64,000 nucleotides of DNA, taken from NCBI RefSeq assembly GCF_027887165.1, contig NC_077227.1, forward strand, positions 352,875,110 through 352,939,109, written 5' to 3'. Positions within the stretch are counted from its first letter, which is position 1. Each line of letters opens with the position of its first letter. Made by a program: the position numbers and the translations under genes. Under the pieces are notes generated by a model. It searched no databases and was not told where the DNA came from. It saw nothing but the letters and a program-made list of their open reading frames with translations. Shown in pieces: positions 31,175-41,190 of this stretch. This DNA comes from Monodelphis domestica. Taxonomy: Eukaryota > Chordata > Mammalia > Didelphimorphia > Didelphidae.

Positions 31175-31335
31175 TTGGCTCATTTTGGTTCAGTGCGGAG
31201 CAATGCAATACACTGTGATTCAATGGACATTTATGAAAAACACCTTCTAGTGTAGGTCCCCAACCAGTTCTGGAGACAGCAAGAGAAAAAATGGAAAGGT
31301 CCTTACCTTCAAGGAGTTTCTTTTCTAGTAGGTAT
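31175..31335 (-). repeat. L2 LINE 3' end
   Basis: 'caatggacatttatgaaaaac', 'aggtccttaccttcaaggagt', 'ttcttttctagtaggtatt'. Antisense L2 terminus. Just before it lies a local repeat of 'ttggttcaatt'-like units. Confidence 0.6.
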
Positions 31336-31740
31336 TAGTATTCCTAAGCAGTTAGTGGTGGCCTCTCACTTCAGAAGGACCTCATGTTGGACCTCAGCCC
31401 CATCTATAGTTCATTATGCAGTCATGAAGAGATGTCAAGGAATGTGCTGACCTTGTTATAATTAATGGAGAGTGGGGTAATGGCTCTGTATGACTCATTA
31501 GATACTGAAAAGGGATCCAGTGCTTCCACATTTAGTTTAATTGAAATTCTGAAACATTTATTACTTCAGGCACACTACAGTAACTTGGGTTTTTAAACCT
31601 TAAATTAATGATTTCAGCCATTTCCATAAAGGAAGAAAGGGAACAGGGAATGGACCAGATAGAGAGACTCAGAGGCAATGTGTAGATTAAGAAACTGGGA
31701 TTTTTATGGGTCCATTCTATCCTTTGGGGGCAATTCAAGG
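31336..31740. promoter_or_regulatory. Unique block, candidate conserved non-coding element
   Basis: No repeat is recognised. It contains a homeodomain-like 'ataattaatgg' and an AP-1-like 'tgactcat' within about 45 bases (31455-31500), and another 'ttaaattaatgat' near 31600. Function is inferred from motif clustering only. Confidence 0.18.
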
Positions 31741-31784
31741 TGTAGTAGACAGAGCATTGGATGGTAACTCAAAAGTAACACATG

Positions 31785-31990
31785 CATTATAACAATAACA
31801 ACATTTCTGTAGCACTTTAAAATTTACAAAGCACTTTACACACAACATCTATGTTCCTCACCTGCTTCTTATACAGTTGAGGAAACCAAGTCTCAAAGAA
31901 GTAAAGAGATTTTCCCAGAGACACATCAGCTAGCAAATATCAGAGCTAGGATTTAAACAAAGTCCAATTCTTCTACCTCTACTACCAGAA
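31785..31990 (-). repeat. MIR element
   Basis: 'tgtagcactttaaaatttac', 'aaagcactttacacacaaca', 'gttgaggaaaccaagtctca', 'cagagctaggatttaaacaa'. Clear antisense MIR. Confidence 0.85.
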
Positions 31991-32129
31991 TGACATTTTG
32001 TACGTGGCTTCCCTTCTCCAGTCCCTAGTTCTCTCATTTAAAAAGTGATGAGATGATGTTATGAAATAATTTCTAAGTTTCCTTTTGAATTTCATGTGGA
32101 GGGCAAATGATGAAATGGAAGTTGGAGTA

Positions 32130-32325
32130 GAGGTATGCCTTCAAATACACTAGCTTAATTTGATTCTCACATTAACCTCAAATTATAAATGAGGAAACTG
32201 AGTACTTAGAGAAATCAAGTACTTTCCCCAATGTCCCACATCATGTTAGTGGAGAGATGATACTCTAACTCAAGGTCTCCTCATTCTCCATGCACTATAT
32301 TACTAGATTGCCTTCTAAGAGATAC
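32130..32325 (-). repeat. MIR element
   Basis: 'tttgattctcacattaacct', 'aaatgaggaaactgagtact', 'gagatgatactctaactcaa', 'gcactatattactagattgc'. Confidence 0.75.
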
Positions 32326-32344
32326 CGGAAGGTTGTATGAATTT

Positions 32345-32515
32345 CACAGAAAGTCCCACCTAAAACAAGAACTTGATATAGAAACATGTATCAAATGACA
32401 ACATTTGTACAACCCAGTAGAATTGCTTGTCAGCTCTGGGAGCAGAGAGGGAAAGAAAATGAATCATGGGAACATGGAAAAATATTCTAAAAATATTAAA
32501 AAAAAACTAAAGAAA
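32345..32515 (+). mobile_element. L1 LINE 3' UTR fragment
   Basis: 'acatgtatcaaatgacaac', 'acaacccagtagaattgctt', 'gagagggaaagaaaatgaatc', 'atggaaaaatattctaaaa', A-rich end. Confidence 0.8.
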
Positions 32516-32634
32516 ATGAAACAAGAACTTGAAGCATAGGAGTTTTTCACTTTTCTGGGGCTGTTTTACTGAGAAGCAGATTGCTATGGCACTATGGTAG
32601 CTCACTAATAGAGTCACTGCCTTTGCCAGGCCTG

Positions 32635-32815
32635 CAAAGCAGTATGGTGTGGCAGGAAAGAATTGGATTGAAAGTCTGGAGACTTAAGTTTTGGTCCTTC
32701 CTCTACCTCTAATTAACTAGGTGACCTTGAGCAGGGTCTTTTCTTTGGGTCATGGTTTTCTCTTCTGTAAATAACTGGATTTGCCCTACATAGTCTCTAG
32801 GGCCCCTTTCAATGG
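32635..32815 (+). repeat. MIR/CORE-SINE element
   Basis: 'ggtgtggcaggaaagaattgg', 'attaactaggtgaccttgagc', 'ttttctcttctgtaaataac' and the tail 'agtctctagggcccctttc'. Confidence 0.65.
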
Positions 32816-33425
32816 GAACAATCCATGATGCCAATATGAGCATGAAGGAGAAAAGACCAGCTTTTGGGGACCCAGCTGATTCCCAGTTCTACATAGAGTA
32901 TGTATCCAAAATATCAGATGCAAGATGCTATGACTCAACATTTTGTGAATGGATGAAGATGCCTTGCATCCAGGGCAAAGATACTGGGGCGGTTTCTCTT
33001 TAGGGGATGAGAAGCTTCCTGTATACTCTCCATGGTGCTGAAGTTTTTCTTACATGAAGCATCTTAATTTCCTACAACATTCCTGACTCAAATCATATTG
33101 TTATATTTCTTGGTTTCCAACTTCTGACCTAATTGCCTATCTATAGACATGGCCTGTCTTGATTTTCATCTGCCTATTCAAACAGCCTCCATCTTACCCA
33201 AGCCACCTTGAATCTTGTGAGTTCTCTGCTTATACACCAGGATTTCCATTGCCCTGCTCAGGATAGAACATGTAGGAGAACTTGTTCTTTCTTCTGCTCG
33301 TATATAAGTGAACTCCTGGGGAAAGGAAATGAAACCACATTGCTTACAGTTTAGCAGAAAATTATTTCTTCATCTAGTCAATAACTCAGTAGAAATTCAG
33401 CAAACTAGTAAAAGTTCATTTCTTC
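32816..33425. other. Unique DNA, no gene seen
   Basis: A 63-codon frame at 32812-33003 starts in the SINE tail and shows no family feature. No repeats are recognised. Confidence 0.35.
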
Positions 33426-33429
33426 ATCT

Positions 33430-33830
33430 TTAAAAAAAAACTATTAAGCACTTGCTATATTTAGAGCATAGTGATAGGAGCTGGGGTTGATAGAATATTT
33501 AAGAAGGATGCGATATCTGCTCAAATGGTTAAAAGTCCAGTAAGGCAATAAGAGGCAAACACATATAACATACACAATATTACTTGATAAATATATTAGA
33601 AGTAGAAAATAAAGATTGACACAAGGTCTCCTGTGAAAGGTCATTAGAGATAGATAAAATCATGAAGTCCTCTTGGAAGAGCTGGGCATTAAGGTATAGA
33701 TTGGGATTCAGCATCCTAGAGGAAGTATTTTACTTTGCTGAGGTCAGATGTTGGGGTTGAGAGTTTGGCCAAGATATGTGTGTATCCTGTAGAAACATTA
33801 TAGAGCATATGAGCATGTGGTGGCAGGAGA
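33430..33830 (-). repeat. L2 LINE, degraded
   Basis: 'taagcacttgctatatttagag', 'taggagctggggttgatag', 'gtcctcttggaagagctggg', 'tgctgaggtcagatgttgg'. Antisense, low identity. Confidence 0.5.
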
Positions 33831-33837
33831 TGGGGAT

Positions 33838-34040
33838 GGTATGGAGAAAGAATGCTAAACTTTTAGCCAGAAGACTCATAGTCCTCACTCTGCCAGTGTA
33901 TGGTCTTGATTAAGTAAATTCCCTTCTCTGAACCTCAGTTTTCTCATTTTTAGATAGAGATAATCCTCACATTACCTTAGAGAATTGTTGTGGGGACAGT
34001 ACTCTGTAAAGCTACAAAAAATGGCAGTATTATTTTAGGC
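33838..34040 (+). repeat. MIR element
   Basis: 'ctgccagtgtatggtcttga', 'tctgaacctcagttttctca', 'agagaattgttgtggggac', 'ctctgtaaagctacaaaaaa'. Confidence 0.75.
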
Positions 34041-34430
34041 CAGCACACATTTAATGATATTTATTTTTCCTCTAGTCTTCTTATAAGATGTGTTGACTTT
34101 AACAAGCCAGAGATTTCCAGATTGCTTTCCAAAGAAGGCATAGTCACACTGTTATGATGAACAGTCCTGAGAGAAATCAGATGAGAACAAGGAACAGGAT
34201 TGGTTATTTGGACACAAGTACCTATTTCTTTACTATCTTTGACCTCAGTGGACCAAAATGGGAAATTACATAGGGTGTGGGGAATAATCAAAAAGCTGGA
34301 TGATGATTTCTTATCCATGAATGAATAATATCTCCCATTGTAATCTGGAACATGTTTACAAGCTCTGAAAATGTGGGAACCATAAAGATCAACCAGGCAT
34401 AGCTCTTTATATTTAAATTAATCAACCAGT
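34041..34430. other. Unique DNA, no gene seen
   Basis: The 85-codon minus-strand frame has no motif. No repeat is recognised. Confidence 0.3.
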
Positions 34431-34484
34431 CAACTAATGTTTAGATGCATCAACTTATTGTCAGGACTAAGAAGGACTTTATAA

Positions 34485-34588
34485 CACAAAGCATAGATGG
34501 TTTGAGCTAAAAGGAACTTGAGAACACAGAACTCAGACCATCTGAGTTGGAAGAGACTTTAGAACACAGAAGATATAATAATGTAGAA
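34485..34588 (-). repeat. CORE-SINE tail units in tandem
   Basis: Three imperfect units of the type 'gagctaaaaggaacttgagaa' and 'gagttggaagagactttagaa' follow each other at a spacing of about 38-40 bases. They are the reverse complement of the array at 37.7 kb. Confidence 0.6.
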
Positions 34589-34589
34589 T

Positions 34590-34941
34590 GTTAGTATCAA
34601 ATTCAAATAGAAATGAGAGCCACTAAACCATATGTAGATAAAAATTCCTGCAATCTACTTATTAATCTAAAAGATAACATATTAATATTTGTTGTTCAGT
34701 CATTCAGTTGTGTCTGACTCTTTGTGCCTCACAGACCAACTGTTTGGGTTGTTTTCTTGGCAAAGATACTGGAGTGGTCTGCCATTTCCTTCTCCAGTGG
34801 ATATTAATACTCTCTTTGTTTTATTGTGTTTTTATTTATTTTGTTAAATGTTAGCCAACTTAATTTTAATCAGGTTCGATCTGCATTCAGGAGAATTGTG
34901 AATCACATGTGGCCAGCAGGCTGCATGTTTGATACTTCTAC
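34590..34941. mobile_element. hAT-like MITE interrupted by a truncated SINE
   Basis: The left 'tagtatcaaattcaaatag' and right 'gcatgtttgatacttcta' form imperfect inverted ends. The right end also has 'atgtggccagcaggctgcat', typical of the 'gtttgacacc' group of hAT MITEs. Excising the SINE at 34689-34800 restores one continuous element. Confidence 0.55.
34688..34800 (-). mobile_element. SINE type A, 5'-truncated, with target duplication
   Basis: Only the 3' part is present ('ttgttcagtcattcagttgt', 'agatactggagtggtctgcc', 'atttccttctccagtgg'). The direct repeat 'atattaata' flanks it (34679-34687 and 34801-34809). 5' truncation with a target duplication is the expected product of aborted LINE-driven reverse transcription. 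Confidence 0.9.
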
Positions 34942-34964
34942 TTTTTACATTGAAGAACATGTAA

Positions 34965-35185
34965 TCTCAGAGTTGAGAAGGGCCTTAGACTAGAGCATAC
35001 AACATAGAATGTCAGAAGTGGCAGGATACAAAGAGACCATATAGCTCAACTCCTTTATTTTAAAGATTAGGAGGACAATAAGGACGAATGACTTGCCAGG
35101 TACAAATTGCCATTAAATGGTCAGGCTGATATTTCAGACTGAGGCCAATTGCAGAATTCTTTTCACTGCATGATTCTGGCTCACT
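34965..35185 (-). repeat. CORE-SINE/MIR-like element
   Basis: 'gaagggccttagactagagc', 'catagaatgtcagaagtggc', 'aggatacaaagagaccatat', 'aggacgaatgacttgccagg'. Confidence 0.6.
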
Positions 35186-35209
35186 ATTAGTGGGTACCCT
35201 TAACTATCT

Positions 35210-35525
35210 TCTAAAGAACAAGTGGAGAATGTGGAGTTTCTAGTTTAAGGAACACAGTGTATACCTATTTCATAGGTTGAAATGAAGACATATGTAAAAT
35301 GCTTTTTAAGCAACTTTGAAAGACTTGATAATTCAGACTAACACAACAACTGAGAAAAGTTCTAGAAGACTCATGATACATGCTAGTCACCTTTTGATAG
35401 AGGGGCGATGGGCTCAGTGTTTGGACTGAGAGAAAAAATATATATCCATATTTATATCTGGTTTCAACACCATGAATAAGATATCCCCTTCCAGTGTTAA
35501 ACTCATCACCTCTAATTTCATCATT
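35210..35525 (+). repeat. CORE-SINE tail, then unassigned DNA
   Basis: 'catttcataggttgaaatgaag' and 'gtaaaatgctttttaagcaact' at 35265-35325 match a MIR tail. From 35340 I see nothing recognisable. Confidence 0.4.
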
Positions 35526-35528
35526 ACT

Positions 35529-35777
35529 GTAGTTTAGTCATTTTCATTTGTGTTTGACTCATTGTGGCTCCATTTGGTGTTTTTTGGGCAGAGATACTGG
35601 AGTGATGTACAATTTCCCTCTCTGTTTTCTTTCACAAATAAAGAAACTGAGGCAAACAGGGTTCTTGACCAAGAGTCACACAGCTAATAAGTGTCTAAGA
35701 CTAGATTTGAACTCAAGAAGATGAGTCTTCTTGACTCCAGTCTGGGTACTCTATCCACTGCTTTACCTAATTATCCT
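35529..35777 (-). mobile_element. SINE type A
   Basis: 'gtttagtcattttcatttgt', 'agatactggagtgatgtaca', 'gagtcacacagctaataagt', 'gatgagtcttcttgactcca', 'ccactgctttacctaatta'. Confidence 0.85.
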
Positions 35778-35799
35778 TATCTCATCATTCTGCTTCTAA

Positions 35800-36135
35800 T
35801 TCAAGAATTGACACCTCCTCTCTCAGCTTCTTTTCCCTTCTGATTGGAAGGCTAGATGTTGGAGTTCCAAATTCCTCCCAATGCCCTTTATAGAGGGCAG
35901 AAACTGGATTCCATGGTATATTTATTGCTCTTCCTGGTTCCAACTCTACAGAATAGGTTTTCTCTGAGCAGGATACCCCTTATTTTGCCCCAACCCCTTC
36001 ATTTTTTTTTTGTATTGTCTCCCCTCATTAGATTGTAAGTTCTTTGAGAGCAGGGATTAGCTAGCATTTTATTAATTATATCCCTGGTGCTTAGCACAAT
36101 ACTTGGCATATAGTAGGATTTTTAATAAGAATTTA
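35800..36135 (+). repeat. L2 LINE 3' terminus
   Basis: The last 150 bases are clear: 'agattgtaagttctttgagag', 'cagggattagctagcatttt', 'ctggtgcttagcacaatact', 'tggcatatagtaggattttt'. The left part is weaker. Confidence 0.75.
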
Positions 36136-36139
36136 TTGA

Positions 36140-36235
36140 ATTAGATATATATGCATATGTATACATATAGAAATAATACAATACACACATATGTACATAC
36201 ACATAAATGTACACACATAGGTATGTATGTCAATG
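36140..36235. repeat. A+T-rich TACATA-type low-complexity tract
   Basis: Repeated 'tacata' and 'atatgt' units, e.g. 'catatgtacatacacataaa'. Confidence 0.8.
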
Positions 36236-36370
36236 TGGGAATTTGTTTTGCTTGACAATTCATATTTTTAATGGGTTTTGTTTTTCTTGTTTTCCTGTGT
36301 GGGCAAGGGAAGCTGCAATGGGAAGGAGATGGGGTGGATCTTTGAAAATAAAATAAAACAGTTTTTTAAA
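36228..36370 (+). mobile_element. L1 LINE 3' UTR fragment
   Basis: 'caatgtgggaatttgttttg' and 'gttttgtttttcttgttttc' with a G-rich stretch and A-rich end, as in other marsupial L1 3' UTRs. Confidence 0.6.
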
Positions 36371-36394
36371 AGTGAATTGTAAGACTTAAAGTAT

Positions 36395-37000
36395 TATATA
36401 AATGCTAGCTATTATTTTTCTTATTAGTTATCTGAATTGTTCTTCAATATGGTTGTTAATAGCTTGTAATTCTTCCTTAGAGGCTATTTATCAATGTCCT
36501 TGGCCATTTATTCTGTTGGGAATTTTATTTTATTTGGTCTTACTGGTTTATTATCTTTTATTTTGTAATCAAATCCTTATTGGAGATACTTAATACAAAC
36601 ATTTTCTTTCTTAGTTGACTGCTTCCCTTCCTAGCCTAGCTGCATTAATTTTGTTGATGCAAAAAACTTTTCAATGTCATGTGTTTGAAATTATGTTTGT
36701 TATCTTTTGTAATCTTCTCTATCCCTTGTTTCATTAAGAATTTACCCTCTAGCCATAGTTTTGAAAAGTATCCAGATTCTTTTCTGTTTTTTTTCTCTCC
36801 AAATTCACTTTTGAATCAAATTTCTTTCTTTTATCTCACACTGTCTTATTTCTGATCCCCTTTGTTCTCATCATTCTCTGAGACCCAGATCTACCCAGCT
36901 ACTCCTGGAACAGACAAAGAGGTTTTCTCTAGTTTATTTACTAAGTCAACTTTCCCCCTTCTTCTATTAATATTTGCATAATATCTTGCACATTCAAGTG
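36395..37000 (-). repeat. Old L1/HAL1-type LINE, antisense
   Basis: T-rich + strand: 'tgcttcccttcctagcctag', 'ttttgttgatgcaaaaaact', 'tatcttttgtaatcttctct' correspond to the antisense of old L1/HAL1 3' ORF sequence. No open frames survive. Confidence 0.5.
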
Positions 37001-37040
37001 CATACACTGGAAATCAATTGACCATATGCAGTATAATTTA

Positions 37041-37265
37041 TTGTTGTTCTGTTATTTCAGGTATTTCTAACTCTTTGTAACCGCAGTTTGGGGTTTCCTG
37101 GCAAAGATACTGGAATGGTTTGTCATTTCCTTTTCCAATTCATTTTACAGATAAGGAACTGAGGCAAATAGGGTTGTGACTTACCCAAGGTCACATAGCT
37201 AGTAAGTGCCTAAGGCCAGATTTGAACTCAGAAAGATGTCTATTTGCTGTGACATCTAGCTGTTC
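37041..37265 (-). mobile_element. SINE type A
   Basis: 'ttgttgttctgttatttcag', 'aagatactggaatggtttgt', 'caaggtcacatagctagtaa', 'tgacatctagctgttc'. Confidence 0.88.
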
Positions 37266-37310
37266 TATATAATATAACTATTTTCTTTTGATTGACAATG
37301 CAGGTTCCTA

Positions 37311-37960
37311 ATATATCAACATGGTATAGTGGTGAGAATGCTTAAATGGGAGTCAGGTGATATGGATTCAAATCTCTACTTGAGCATTAATCTTGAGATA
37401 TAGCTGTGGATAATTCATTTTACCTTTCTGTATGACAACTGAAAAATGGCTAGGGAAGAGGAGATTATGACCAGATCAGGAGTTTTTAATCTTTTCTATT
37501 CCTTGGGCACCTTTGACAGTGTAGTGAAACCTATAGACCCCTTCTCAGAATGTTTTTCAAGCTCATAAAATAAAATACATAATTTTATGAAGAAAACTAA
37601 TTATAATGACACACAATTATTAAAGTATTCATTTTGACCCCAAGTTAAGAACTCCTGGCACTAGATGGTCTCTAAGACACTGTTGAATGCTAACATTCTA
37701 GGTTATAATATGTTCTAAGGTCTTTTCCAGCTCTGTTCAGCTCTGTTCTGTGTTCTATTGTGCTGTCCAGCCCTGATAGTCTATATTCTATGTTCTAAGA
37801 TCCTTTCCAGGTCTGACTGTCTGTGCTATTGTTCTAAGGTTCCTTTCATTATGATATTCTGTGCTTTAGCTTCTCAGATCCTGTCCAGTTCTGACATTCT
37901 GGTATATGTTCTAAGATTCCTTTCAGTGTTGCTGTTCTCTGATATTACGTGTATCCACAC
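37311..37960 (+). repeat. CORE-SINE with tandemly amplified 3' tail, split by a MITE
   Basis: The body (37311-37476) has 'tggtatagtggtgagaatgc' and 'atatggattcaaatctctac'. After the MITE it resumes at 'ctagatggtctctaagac'. From about 37690 the tail unit, of the form 'ctaaggtcttttccagctctg' plus 'ttctatgtt', repeats about six or seven times with 35-45-base spacing to 37960. Confidence 0.7.
37477..37658. mobile_element. hAT-type MITE, same family as 29.51 kb
   Basis: The ends 'caggagtttttaatctttt' and 'caagttaagaactcctgg' are inverted repeats. The flanks 'gaccagat' (37469-37476) and 'cactagat' (37659-37666) agree at 6/8. Inside is 'ctatagaccccttctcagaa', the block matched in the other copy. 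Confidence 0.72.
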
Positions 37961-38040
37961 ATATATGGAAATATCTCCACATGTAGGTGTGTGTATACCT
38001 ACATGTATACCTATATATGTGTGTGGAGCTTCCAAACAAA
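37961..38040. repeat. Low-complexity TACATG/TATG tract
   Basis: Alternating 'acatgta' and 'tatgtg' units, with no other feature. Confidence 0.6.
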
Positions 38041-38084
38041 AGCCACAATTTGAATCAAATGTTTTCCTCTCTCTGCCTCTCCTT

Positions 38085-38727
38085 TAGGGTCTCTGATCTC
38101 TTGTTGTCAGCATAAAGGATTCATGTCCCAGCTGGCCAAGGGTCAGCCCATCGCAGCACAATTACTTTAGCTGGGGAGTTATGGGCTTGCCTGGGAATTG
38201 ATTTGTCCTTCTCTTGCATCACTAATTTATTTGAAACTGAGTCATTCCCAAAAGGCAACATCAGAGGACAGAGCGAAGCAGGGGCTTTTGTTTTGGAGTT
38301 CTGGGTGAAATCTCAGCTGGGAGCTGTGGAAACTGGGAGAACGGGGAAGGGTCTGCCATTCTGAGGCTCCCTCGGTTTGGGGAGACCCAGACACCGCCAC
38401 AGCTGCAGTGTAGCGTGATGGGATTGAAATGCAATGGAAGGAGCTGCCTGACAATGTGAACTGGATTCCAAACACCCAGAGACCAATTGTTCCTACGTAG
38501 TCTCTGGCTTTCGGCCAGGAATTGATGGAGGACCATATCCCCAACCCTTTACCCCCAACAAATTCCACCTACTCCATTTCTCTTCCTTCCCCTCCCTCCA
38601 ACTCCCCTTTTCCCAACTCTGGGGTCTTCTACTACACCCCCATTTCAGGCTTTGTCCCAGCCAAGCTAGCCATTATCCAACTGCCTCAAAGCTCCTTAGA
38701 CCTTTTCCTTCTAGGTCCTCAGCAGCT
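38085..38727. promoter_or_regulatory. Unique G+C-richer block, candidate regulatory DNA
   Basis: About 640 bases free of recognisable repeats, with several retained CpGs ('gagcgaagc', 'acaccgcc', 'tagcgtga', 'ttcggcc'), flanked by SINEs. Overlapping frames of 91-108 codons on the minus strand have no domain and are probably chance. Confidence 0.2.
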
Positions 38728-38975
38728 ATAGGAGGTAATAGAAAGAGCACTGAACTTGGCATCAGAATATCTGGGTCCTAGTCTCAGTGTTGCCACTTGA
38801 TATCTATGGGACCCACTGATGTGGATAAGCCCCCTCAATTCTCCGGGCCTCAATGATCCCATCTCTAAAATGGGGTGTCTGGACCAAATGATTTACTCTG
38901 GTCTTGCCCTCCCCCCAGTATTAACCTTCTGTGCTTTAAGGTCTTATCTAGCTCTGGCATTCCATCATGAATTTT
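38728..38975 (+). repeat. MIR/CORE-SINE element
   Basis: 'aatagaaagagcactgaactt', 'tgggtcctagtctcagtgtt', 'cccatctctaaaatggggtg' and the tail 'ctttaaggtcttatctagct'. Confidence 0.75.
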
Positions 38976-38989
38976 CTGACATCCTAAGA

Positions 38990-39595
38990 CCCCTGTGAAG
39001 GCTGGATGCTGATCCAGTCTTCTACTCTCCTTTATCCTGCAACTTTTATACTCCCCTTTTTACTGTTGTTCATCTCATCCTCTCTCTCTCAATAGGGGAG
39101 GTTTATTTTTAAGAAGCTAGACAGCTGTTTACATTTGTGTTTTTTAAATGAAGGAAATTCTGTTTTGCTTTCCCACAGAGAACACGATGTAAATTGTAGC
39201 CTCTCCCTTAACAGAACATATCCACTCTTTTTTTGTGCGGCTCTCCTTTGGAGGAGGCTTTGCTTGATGGTGGTAAGAGAGGAAAACAGGCTGGGGGGTG
39301 GGGATGTGGAGGAGAGATCAAAGCTCTCTGGCAATGGAACTCTTTGCCCTATTGCTGGCATCGAGCAGGCATGGGGTTGATTTGATGAGACTCAGTGATG
39401 AGGCAGGAGGGGCTCATTAGCTGTTGCAAAGAATTTTCACATTGCCATTGATTGGTGCAGTGAGTGGCTTGCTGGGGGAGACTCTGCCCAGCCCTGGGGT
39501 ATTTCAGTGGCAGCCCCATGGCACATCTATCAAAGTACTGGGCTTCAACCTGGAGGTGACTGCAGGCACATCAGGGCTGGCCTTACATAAAGGAG
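38990..39595. promoter_or_regulatory. Unique block, candidate regulatory DNA
   Basis: About 600 bases without recognisable repeats. Motif-like sites include a 'cagctgtttac' E-box/forkhead pair near 39120 and a 'ccattgattgg' CCAAT-type site near 39445. No coding frame is convincing. Confidence 0.2.
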
Positions 39596-39599
39596 AATA

Positions 39600-39830
39600 A
39601 TAGGAGCTCATATTTATAAAGTACTTCTGGTTTTCCAAAACCAGTTTTTCTGTGAGGTAATGGGCCTGTATTTATAATCTTCTTTTTCTAAAAATGAGAT
39701 TCTAACATTTTTCCTAAAAAATGAGCCTCAGAAAAGGTGAATGTCTTACCCAGACTCACAGAGCAAGTTAGTGGTGGAGCTACACCCCTAACTCAGGACT
39801 TCTGGGTCCAGGTCCAGCACTCTCTGTCCC
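39600..39830 (-). repeat. MIR element
   Basis: 'agctcatatttataaagtac', 'gagcctcagaaaaggtgaat', 'cagactcacagagcaagtta', 'aggacttctgggtccaggtc'. Confidence 0.75.
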
Positions 39831-39837
39831 CATTAAT

Positions 39838-40090
39838 GTTGTCATCATTCAGTCATTCTGGCTGCCTCCATGATGCCAGTTAGGGTTTTCTTGGCAAAGA
39901 TACTGAAGTGGTTTGCTACTTCCTACTCCAGGAAAATTTTATAGATAAGGAAACAGAGGCCAATAGGGTTAAGCAATTTGTACAGAATCACAAAGCCAGT
40001 GAGTGTCTTATGCCAGATTTGAACTCACAGAGATGGATCTTTCTGACCCCAAGCCCAGTGCTCTGTCCCTTGCACTATCTAGCTGCTCAT
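39838..40090 (-). mobile_element. SINE type A
   Basis: 'tgtcatcattcagtcattct', 'aagatactgaagtggtttgc', 'agataaggaaacagaggcca', 'gcactatctagctgctca'. Confidence 0.87.
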
Positions 40091-40317
40091 TCTTGGGCTT
40101 TGTACTTTCTTTGTACATTAGATGAGGATCCTTATCTAATGAATGATATAAAAGTTCTAGAAAGCCTTGATGCTTGTTATCCTACTGTGTGTTGCTTAAA
40201 ATTCCTGTCATTAGATCTCTATCGCTTAAGGTTTTAAGATGACAATTGAGACACTCAGTTAGGCAATGACTAAATAAATGACATATGAATGTAACTGAAT
40301 GGGATGAAATAAAATGA

Positions 40318-40860
40318 CCACCCACCCAAATTATAATTACAAACCTGGAGTCAGTATATAGTATAAGAAGACCTCTTTATTCTTTCTCATGAGAAAGGGG
40401 GTCATTTCCCTAATGGTAATGCCCAAAGCATGAGTGCAGATACAAGCATTTTATAGATTCCTGATGCAAGATTCCTACCCCATCCTGTCCACTGCTCCAT
40501 GTCTAGGGGACAAATTTACAATCTAGGCATGAAAGTCTACCCAATCAGAAAACAACAAGTTACATAGCATGAGCTTCATCACAAACTTCTATCATGGAGA
40601 GGAAAGGTTATGGAAGGACAGCTATGTCCTCACGAGTGACCCCTCTGGCTCCTAAATGCCAGAGGAGATAAGGAGGTAGGATAGCCTATTGATTTTCTTC
40701 CTTGAGATAAGAAGCTTCCCAACTCACTGGGCCTGTGGCAATAATGAAATATCTTTGAGGTCTTGTTCTGTAACCCTAAACAGGCTTTCCTTCCCTAATG
40801 GGGTCTAGGATGGATGTCCCCTGGGAGAAGAACAAATTAATTCTTTTCTCACCACACATA
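40318..40860 (-). mobile_element. Solo LTR of an endogenous retrovirus
   Basis: The block starts 'tgaccaccc' and ends 'ccacaca' (TG...CA) and interrupts L1 ORF2. On the minus strand there is a TATAAAA box at about 40448-40454 and an AATAAA polyadenylation signal at about 40376-40381, as in a U3-R arrangement. No retroviral coding region adjoins it. The exact target duplication is unclear. Confidence 0.6.
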
Positions 40861-40921
40861 ATGAAACATTATTGTATCAGTAGAAAATGATGAATATGAA
40901 GAAGTCAAAGAAGTATTGGGA

Positions 40922-41190
40922 AGGAATACACATTTGTATAGCACCTACTGTGTGCCAGGCGCTGTGCTAAGCAGACTTTACAAATATTATTACATTTGAT
41001 CCCCACAACAATTCTGCGAAATAGAGAATATTATTATTATCCCCATTTTTACAGTTGATAAATCTCAGGCAAATAGTATAAATGACTTGCTCAGGGTCAC
41101 ATAGTTGGTAAGTGTCTGAGGTCAAATCAAACTGGAGTCTTTCTGACTCCAAGACCAGCTCTCTGTCCACTAAGCTACCAGATCATTGCA
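40922..41190 (-). repeat. MIR element
   Basis: Nearly complete antisense MIR: 'cctactgtgtgccaggcgct', 'gtgctaagcagactttacaa', 'attattattatccccatttt', 'tcagggtcacatagttggta', 'ctctgtccactaagctacc'. Confidence 0.92.

Noticed and set aside
38242..38568. Two overlapping minus-strand frames of 91 and 108 codons
   Set aside because: Same reason: G+C-rich unique DNA, and the two frames contradict each other.
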